64,000 nt of DNA from Alisma plantago-aquatica (taxonomy: Eukaryota > Streptophyta > Magnoliopsida > Alismatales > Alismataceae), in assembly GCA_963693085.1 (NCBI GenBank), contig OY856409.1, positions 239,064,558-239,128,557 of the forward strand, given 5' to 3'. Positions 44,501 through 53,500 of the stretch are shown here, piece after piece. The notes under the pieces were generated by a model. The model ran no database searches, was not told where the DNA came from, and saw nothing but the letters and a program-made list of their open reading frames with translations. A program made the position numbers and the translations under genes. The stretch's first letter is position 1. Each line of letters begins with the position of its first letter.

Positions 44501-47500
44501 GTACGTCAACAGGAGGGTGCGACTCCTTCCACTTCCTTGTGGGACAAGGAGAGTGGAGTTCCAGGTGGTCCGTGTGGACTACTTCAGAGGCGGGAGGTCA
44601 CTGCCGCTCAGGAGGACAACTGTCATCCGACAGTCCGGTAGGAGGAGTCTTCAGTCCCGGTGCGACCAAGAGCTGCACAGACACCGTCCAAGACCGGAGG
44701 TGAAGACCGCGCAAGACGCGTGGTATTGTCACCGAGCAAGCCTCGGGACAAGGTATGATTCACAAACCATCTTTTCTATTATATAGATGTTGACGCGATT
44801 CCTTTTGTTCCGGGTTTGGAGAATTTTTTTTTTTTGTTTCCGCTGATTCTCTGCCTCCTCCATAACCCTACAGATCCGCCCTTAGGTGGTGCTCTAGGCG
44901 GCTAGGCCCCTAACATATTAGTAATGAATGTATTGTTGAAGTGTTTATGGTCTGGGTTCTCTAGGAAAATATAAACGGTACTGCTTTCCATATGTGTGGT
45001 GATGGGAAGGACATTTACAGCTGCCTTTTAATCAGCTGGTAGGTGCCGTAGACCCCTAACATAGGACTAATGAATGTATTGTTGAGGATCATGGTCTAAG
45101 TTCTCTTGGAAAATATAAAAGGAATTGCTTGCCATATATGTGGTGAGGGGAAGGACATTCACAGCTGGCTTTGATCAGCTGGTAGGTAGGGAAGGGTGGT
45201 CGTACTACCTCCATGTATGATCATGGGCTTGATCTAAATTTTCCTTTCCAATCCATAGATTCTCTCTTATAACTTGAGGGTAAATGGTGGAATAAAGTCT
45301 TACTATTTTTTTGTGGATGATGATGATGTTGATTAAGACGAGTGCGGCTTTGACCTCTATTTTACTGGTGAGACTAGGATCCAAAACTGCAACCTCTTCT
45401 GGTGAACACCTACATAATCTTCACGATTGAGTTATATGTTGTTTGCTTACGGACAGTGGATGCCATGATGTTTGAACCATAAAACAGAGTTTAGGAATTG
45501 AAAATAAATTCAGTACTCTTTGGCCCTTAAAAAAAAAAGTAGTCTGTGGTTTTGAATAATCCAGATTCATCGATACATGTTATCAAGTAAAAATATACCT
45601 ATGTGATTCTTCAGATTTAAGCATTATAATGTATATGCTGTGCTGCTGTTATCTCATTACACTAGTTTACTCATTTGCTTTATCAATCTATCATTGACCT
45701 CAGTTTTAGTCGGCAATCTAAATTTCGTCTTTCTTTTCTACACATAAATCACTTTTTGCAACTTACAGAAGTCATTCTTCCCCTTTTCTTAGGCATGTCG
45801 AAGCTGACATCGTCAGTTTGTTGGAACGTGCTTGCACATAAAACTGATGAGGATACTGACCTTTCTGTTAAGATGTATCAGAGGCCATCTTCCAATGACA
45901 TGTATGAGTTACGAAGAACCAAAAATCCTCCTCTTTGCAAGGAAGATGAAAATCAAGATGCTGCTTGGTATGCTGATGGCAAATTGGTTTAATCAGCTAC
46001 ATTGATAAAATGCAGAATTTTTAATCAACTTTTCTGGCAGGTACACACCAATCAAATCATGTCTACACACCATTCCAACTTCTCTTGAGCAGCGTGGCAC
46101 TGAATGGCCTGAGGAGTGGCCAAAAAGACTTGAAAACATTCCTGAATGGTTAACTGATTCACAGGATAAATTACTTAGTGATACTAAGCACTGGAAAGCT
46201 ATCATTCAAAAGTCATACATAAACGGAACGGGTATAGACTGGTCCCTGGTTAGGAATGTAATGGACATGAAGGCCATTTACGGTGGGTAAGTACTAAGAA
46301 TACATTTATTATTATCAGGGACATCTTTTTGCAGCTTTCATCATAGCAGAATTCTAACCTACACCATCAATATTTTCAAGCACATTGGAGGTTATTTGGT
46401 TATTATTCATATTAAATGGATATCCTGCGTAATATACAAAATGTAATTCACAGGTTCGCAGCAGCTCTGGCATCTCAAAAAGTTTGGGTAATGAATGTGG
46501 TTCCTATACATGCTCCAAATACTCTTCCTATTATATTTGAGCGTGGGCTTATTGGAGTGTACCATGATTGGTGTGAGCCTTTTAGCACTTATCCAAGATC
46601 CTATGACCTCCTGCATGCAGATCATCTCTTCTCACGTCTTAAGAACAGGTACCTTCCTTTGATCTACTCATTTTTACGGTTTATTACACATCTTTTAAAC
46701 TTTTGGTCAGATCTTCATCCCTATATTGCTTACACTTTGAAATCTACATCCTAGATTCTAGTTGAATGTTTGTCAAAATCCGCAATTCTAGGGTGTTCTA
46801 ATATTCATAATTTCCTTAAGCTCTTTAAGTTTGGCAGGCCATGGCTTTAGACATTTTATCAAATTACTTGGCGATATGACCTTTTTATCGTATTTTTTGT
46901 GTATTTATTTTTTCTAGAGAGTAGATGATCCACCTTATGTCAATCAGCTTTTGTTGTCTGCAGGCACATTTGGTTGGTGTCCCTATGGTTTGTAAGAAAC
47001 ACTTATCTATCATGACTTCTTTTCATAGTACCAAACTATCTTGCTGGCTAGGGCTTCATCACTCATCCTATGTTCCCACATTCCTAACTTTGACATCCCC
47101 TTGTCCACTGTTTGTTATTATTCACTTCTCTCACTATCCTTGTGGGTTAATTACCAACTTCATTCTTTGGTGAAGTTTCGCCTAAACTTCAGCAATTTTT
47201 TGATCCATGATCATAAATATGACTTATTCATTGTACTTATATAGGTTATCTAAATTGCATGAGTGGCCTCAATATGATTACACTGAAGTGCCATAATTTC
47301 TACAAATGTCCTTGATGCACATAAGTGCCATAAACAAGATGTAAGGAAAGCCCTTGACGAGGAACATTTACGCAATATGAATAATAAACTTCATAACTTA
47401 ATCTCTTGAAGGATTTCTCCCATCATAACATGAACATAATCTTGGAAATAAAAGCATGAGCATAATTTTGTTCAACACTAACTTATGGATTCTTAACATT

Positions 47501-50500
47501 GAGAACATGCAATATGAAGATATCTATACATTGGCATATGCATTTTGGTCATACATTCATCATCACCATAATCATCATCTAATAAAATTCGACAGCCCTA
47601 CTGGGATTTTATGTGCCACATTCTGAGATTTTGGATGAAATCCCTTGAGAAAGGATTGTTGTGCAGCAAGAAAAATGGGCATATCAATACTGTGCATTAT
47701 TTGATCCTGATCAATGTTTTAAGAATGGTTAAGCGGTAAGCTTGCGGACATCATCCTGTAACTGGTGAAGCGGACAATTTTCGAAAAAACAAGTTTCAAT
47801 TTTCTATATCCTTTTATGCAAAATTACACACATATGTGTGTGTATATATATATATAATATTTAGGAACTTTATATATATCGAGACACCTATAGAACAATA
47901 TAAAACACTCAAATAGTTTATAACACAAGTATAAAATAATGATTGAACAAATACAAATAAATTACATAAATTTAAGACATTAAGCAATAGGCTTATAGTA
48001 TGTTTACATAGCTCAACATTAAACAATAGAATTATCCTATCAGTAGATACAGGTAACAGCAGTATTCCGATCATCCAAATCAGCAATAGGTATTTAATAC
48101 AGTACAAGTAAAATAGTATGTAATTAACTGACATAAACATAGTTGCACACTTCTTCAGGGCATTACTCATTAACAAAAGTCTCACTCAAAAACAAAATAC
48201 AAACTTGTTTAACATACAAAGTATGCAAACAACAAATAATGACATACGTAGCCATATACAACCAGGGGTATAAGTATAACTATATAAGCACTATACCTCG
48301 GTATACAGACTTAAGCATACATATAGATAGGTGGAAAAGTTGATTAGGAACAAATCCAGTAAATTATGGGCCTTTTTGGGGCCTAGCTGGGCGTTTTTCC
48401 AAAAAACGGGCTAAGCGGGCGATTTTTATCCCCTCTAAGTGGCCGATTAATTGGGAAAATCCATTAAGCGGGCAATTCAAGGCAATCCATCTAACTGGTG
48501 ACTTTTGGCAAAATCGAGGGGCATGAGTGCTGGGCCGCTTAAGCGGCCCCTCAGGCCAGTTTTCAATTCACTGATCCTGATTATGCTAGGTATGAAACTG
48601 ATAGGAAGTCTGCTCTTGTATCGTGTAGCTGAGAAGTAAGAAGCAGATTACGATAAAAAAGTCTGTTGTTGAAGCAAAGTATCAAAACTGTGGCTCATAC
48701 TATCTCGCACTATTTTTAACCCTTTTTGGCTGAAGTCCCTATTACAAGAACACACTCTTTGACCTACAACTCTTTATGTATGTTTTCTGAGATAACAAGT
48801 TTGCATTTTATTTTTAGAAATCACATCTTTCATGAAAGAAGTAATTACATAGAGGTGAATTTTCACTTTATTGGGAGGTTATCCTATGCGAGAAAATTTA
48901 CACTCTTGCAAAGCATGAAGATCAAATGGTTGATTGCTTACCAAGTCATTAGCTAATAAAGCTTTGATTATGATAGCTGACAAGAAGGCATGATGGACAT
49001 CTGTGCTTAGGGGGCAATTTTTTTGACCAAAAAGAACATGCGTGATTAATTTGTTAACTAGTGTTTTATTTAAGTTCTTTATATTCTCTTGTTATTTTCC
49101 TATTCTACAAGGACCTCTATGTAATTGTTCTCTTTATAAATATACGGGGTACACACATTGTGTACCCTAACCCTTACCGTCCACTCAAGATAAAACCAGA
49201 GCAGGTTCTATAGCAACCACCCTCCCCACCCGCCGCCCTTTCTCTCTCTCGCTCTCTCCCCGTCAATGCCCCCCCACCCCGGGCCCGCCGCTGCCCGGCA
49301 CGGCGCGCCACCTGCCTCAGCCGATCGCCGCCCGCAGCCACCGGCTGCTAGCCCGCTGTCAGTGGCCGTGCGCCCCTGCTGCGCCGCCGGTGGTCCTCCG
49401 TGTGAGGGGCTGGCCTGCTAGTGCAGCCTGACCGCCCGTTGTTCGCATCTGGCTGTTCGGTTGAAGGTCTTCGGAGATGTACTCCTTCTGTCTGCCTGCG
49501 TCGGCTCTTGAGCCGTCGGGTTCTCTACTGTGCCTCAGCGTAGTCTACATGTAGGTTGGTCCTTCCAGTTGTTCTATCTGCCTGCTGCCGCCTAGCCGGA
49601 GGATCTAGGCGGTTCTAACCCCTGCTGCTGTTTTTTGCTGTTTGTAGACTCGGTCTCCCTCATGGCTTCCTCCCATGAAGACTTTCGTCGTCAGGTGACC
49701 ACTGTGAAGCTAGACGGGCGCAACTACCAACATTGGGTTTGCTCCATGGAGATCTTTGTGAAGTCACAAGGCAAGTATTCCCATCTGACTGAGGCTCCGC
49801 CTCCTTCTCCGCCTACTACTGTCGAGTCTAAGGAAAAAAAGATCTATGATGACTGGGTCAAGGATGACTCGACTGTGATGACGTGGATTCTGAACACCAG
49901 CAAAACTCGCATCAACGTCACTCTACTTCGTCTCCCGACTGCCAAGAAGATGTGGGATCAACTGGCCATCACCTACTCATAGCCAAAATCTGAAGGTGTT
50001 TGATCTGAACAAACAGCTGCCCCGTCTGCACTTCACTGGCCTAATATTGCTGACTACTTTTCCACCTTTAAGGGTGTCTGGGCTGAGCTTGAAAATCTTC
50101 ATCCCTTATCTACTGACTTAGCCACGATGCAATGACAATGACAGGAACTCCAGGTTGTCCAGTTCTTCTGCGGCCTTCCTGACTCATATGCTGGGGTGGT
50201 TGACTAGATCCTTGGAAGCAATCTGTTACCTACATTGGAGAGTGCTTTTCAGTGTCTCCAACGCCTGCCAGCTTCCTCATCAGATCTGTCTTCTGACACG
50301 GCTGACCCTACTGCTCTTGCTGCTATGTCTGGCCGTGGTCGTGGTAGTGGTCGTGGTCGACCTCCGGACAATCGTTCTATTGCTCCTAGACGGGGACGTG
50401 GATCATCTGGCCGTGGCTCTCTTGGTCGTGGCTCATCTGCTGATGCTTCTGGAGGTTCCGCTGCTCAGCGGTATTGTGACTTTTGTGGCCGCACCAACCA

Positions 50501-53500
50501 TACTGAAGACAAATGTTGGAAGAAACATGGCACACCTGCATGGGCCAATGCTGCGTCTGAAGGTGCTTCTTAGATGACCTCTGTTGCTCCCTCGACTGTG
50601 TCCACTGCTGAGTTCATCCGCTCCGAGGTGGAACGTCTTCTGCTTGAGATGACTGGCGCTTCCTCCTCATCTGTTGCTGAATCTGGAGCTCACGCGACCA
50701 CTTACTCTGGTTGTGATTATGCCTTCTTGAGTGCTCCTTCTAGTGCTGGTAATTCCAAATGAGTGATTGACTGTAGAGCCTCTTCTTATATATCTGGTAA
50801 CCATTCTATGTTTTATAAACTGTCTAAACCTTGTTCCAAATCTACTGTTATGCTTGCTGATGATTCTAAATCTGTTGTATGTGGGATTGGAGATATCTTT
50901 GCTCAAGTCCTTTTGTGTTCTGCTTTATATGTGCCAAATTTTCCGTTGAACCTACTATTGGTCTGTAAAATTGTCCGCAATCTTAATTGCAGTCTGACCT
51001 TTGCATCGGGTACTTGTGTTTTTCAAGACCTTCGCACGAGGATTAAGATTGATGGGGGGCATGAAGGACCTGATAGACTCTACTACTTGGATGAGTTGAA
51101 ATAGATTGACACTACAACTCTGGCTTCAACTTTATCATCTTCTATTTCTGCATTACAGTGACATTTCAGACTTGGGCATCCGTTAGCTGAGAAATTAAAC
51201 AATGTTATTTCTGGTGTAGGTTTGCATAGTTTTCAGTGCGAGGCATGTTAATTAGGCAAACAGTCTAGAACGGTATTTCCAAAAAAAACTCAAATTGGTA
51301 GCAAAAATATTTTTGATTTGGTGCATGCTGATGTATGGGGTCCCTGTCATATTCCAAGTTTATCTGGCAATAAATATTTTATTTTTTTCATTGATGATTA
51401 CTCCAGTGCTACATGGTTATTTCTGTTGAAAGATAGAGCCCAAGTTTTGCCCACTATTAAATTCTTCTTTGCTGAAATTAAAACTCAGTATTCTATGCCT
51501 ATTAAGATTCTGCGTACTGATAATGCATTGGAATTCGTTCAATAAAATGTGGAGTTTTTTTGCCGTTCTGTGAGGACAATCCATTAGACATCTTGTGCTT
51601 ATATACCCCAACAGAATGGTATAACTGAGAGGAAAAATAGGCATTTACTTGAAGTTACTAGAACTATAATGCTGCATTCTAATGTTTCCAAACATTTTTG
51701 GCCAGAAGTCGTTCTTACTGCCTGTTTTCTGATAAATCGTATGCCTTCCTCTGTTATTGGGAATAAAATTCCTATACAAGTACTACAACCCAATCTTCCT
51801 CTGTTTTCTGTTCCTTTGAGAATTTTTGGGTCGACTTGTTTTGTTCTCTTGTTTGGTCCTACTTAAGACAAGTTGTCCCCTCGAGCTGAAAAATGTATTT
51901 TTTTGGGATACTCAAGAACTCAGAAAGGATACCGCTACTATAACCCTGTTAATAAAAAGTGGTTCACGAGTAGTGATGTCATTTTTTTTTGAGGATACTC
52001 CGTACTACTCTATTAAAGGGACTATGTTGAGTTCAGATTTGATTGCAACACCTCTACCTATTATTGGTGATTCTACCTCTGGTATGCAACCGGATGAGAC
52101 TACGTCTCCTCCTCTCATTGTTTATCGACGCAAAAATTGGCCGCCGCAACCTACTCCTACTCAAGACCCCCTACTGACAACCAATCTTTCCTTCAGAAGG
52201 TCCTGCCCCTACTGAGGTAACTTCTGATCTAGATTTACCTATTACTCTCAGGAAAGGTACTAGATCATGTACATCTCATAATATTTCTAACTATGTCTCC
52301 ACTGCTCATCTGAGTGTTCATGTTAGTAATTTTGTTGCTGCTCTATCTTCCGTTTCTGTATCCAAAAATGTGCATTACGTATTATATAGTAAGGCCTAGA
52401 CTCAAGCCATGACTGAGGAGATGGCTTCTCTCACTGACAGGGGTCTGGGATCTGGTTGATCCTCCTTCTGATTGCAAACCTGTTGGATGTCGTTGGGTTT
52501 ACACTGTTAACTATCATCCTGATGGAACAATTGAACGCCTGAAGGCTCGCCTCGTGGCGAAAGGGTACACTCAGACCTATGGTATTGATTATTTTGAAAC
52601 TTTTTCTGTTGTTGCCAGGCTAAATTCTGTGCGAGTTCTGCTCTCTGTGGCAATCAATCTGGATTGGCCTCTTATCCAACTGGACGTGAAAAATGTCTTT
52701 CTTTATGGGGATCTCCAAGAGGAGGTCTATATGTAACAACCACCTGGGTTTGTTGCTTAGGGGGAGTCACACAAAGTTTGCCGCCTCAAAAAGTCTATTT
52801 ATGGACTCAAACAGAGTCCGCGTGCTTGGTTCGACAAACTGAGCAAGATTCTGTCTACTTATGGCTTTCTCAGATCTCATGTTGATCATTCTGTCTTTAT
52901 TAAAAAGACGTCCAATGGTATTGTAGTTCTTATTGTGTACGTTGACGACATTATTTTATCTGGCAGTGATCTCTCTGAAATTAATGCTACTAAAGCCTAT
53001 TTATGCAAACATTTTGTCACTAAAGATCTGGCAAATTGAGATATTTTCTGGGGATTGAAGTTTCTAGGACTGCTAATGCTCTTGTTCTATCACAACGCAA
53101 CTATGTTCTTGATCTTCTACAGGAAACTGACATGCTCAGAGCTCGGCCTACTGATACACCTCTAGATCCTAATGTGAATTGGGATGATGATGAATCTCCT
53201 CTGTATCCTGACAGTAAAAGATATAGAAGACTGGTTGGCAAACTGACCTATTTGACTGTCAGTAGAGCTGACATTTCTACTGTTGTTGGTCTTGTTAGTA
53301 GGTGTCTTGACAAACCTAGACAGTGTAATTGGGAAGCACCATGTCATATCTTGAGATATCTGAAGAAATCTCTTGGTAAAGGCCTATTTTACAGAAAACA
53401 TGGTGATTGCTCTCTTGAAGGCTATTCTGATTCTGACAATGCTGGAAGCAAGATAGACAGAAAATCTACCTGTGGTTATTGCACCTTTGTTGGTGGAAAT

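Larger units (their letters stand above)
35623..44872 (+). mobile_element. Copia-3, young BARE/Angela-like Ty1/copia element (9250 bp), TSD GATCC
   Basis: LTRs at 35623-37862 and 42631-44872 (2240/2242 bp) differ at about a dozen positions by eye. TSD GATCC flanks the element (35618-35622, 44873-44877). A tRNA-Met primer site lies one base after the LTR, and an AAGTGGGAG polypurine tract precedes the 3' LTR. The internal 4.8 kb has a leader with further palindromic words and one intact 1109-codon frame that retains only traces of gag. It is probably the most recent large insertion in the window. It lies in sense orientation in the PMT28-like intron. Confidence 0.95.
20533..45792 (+). other. 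25.3-kb intron of the PMT28-like gene, transposon-filled
   Basis: Bounded by GTGAAA and TTTTCTTAG, with phase matching on both sides. It contains decayed copia fragments, an RTE LINE, hAT-A copies 1 and 2 with nested Copia-1, a TIR element, Copia-3 and simple duplications. Confidence 0.85.
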
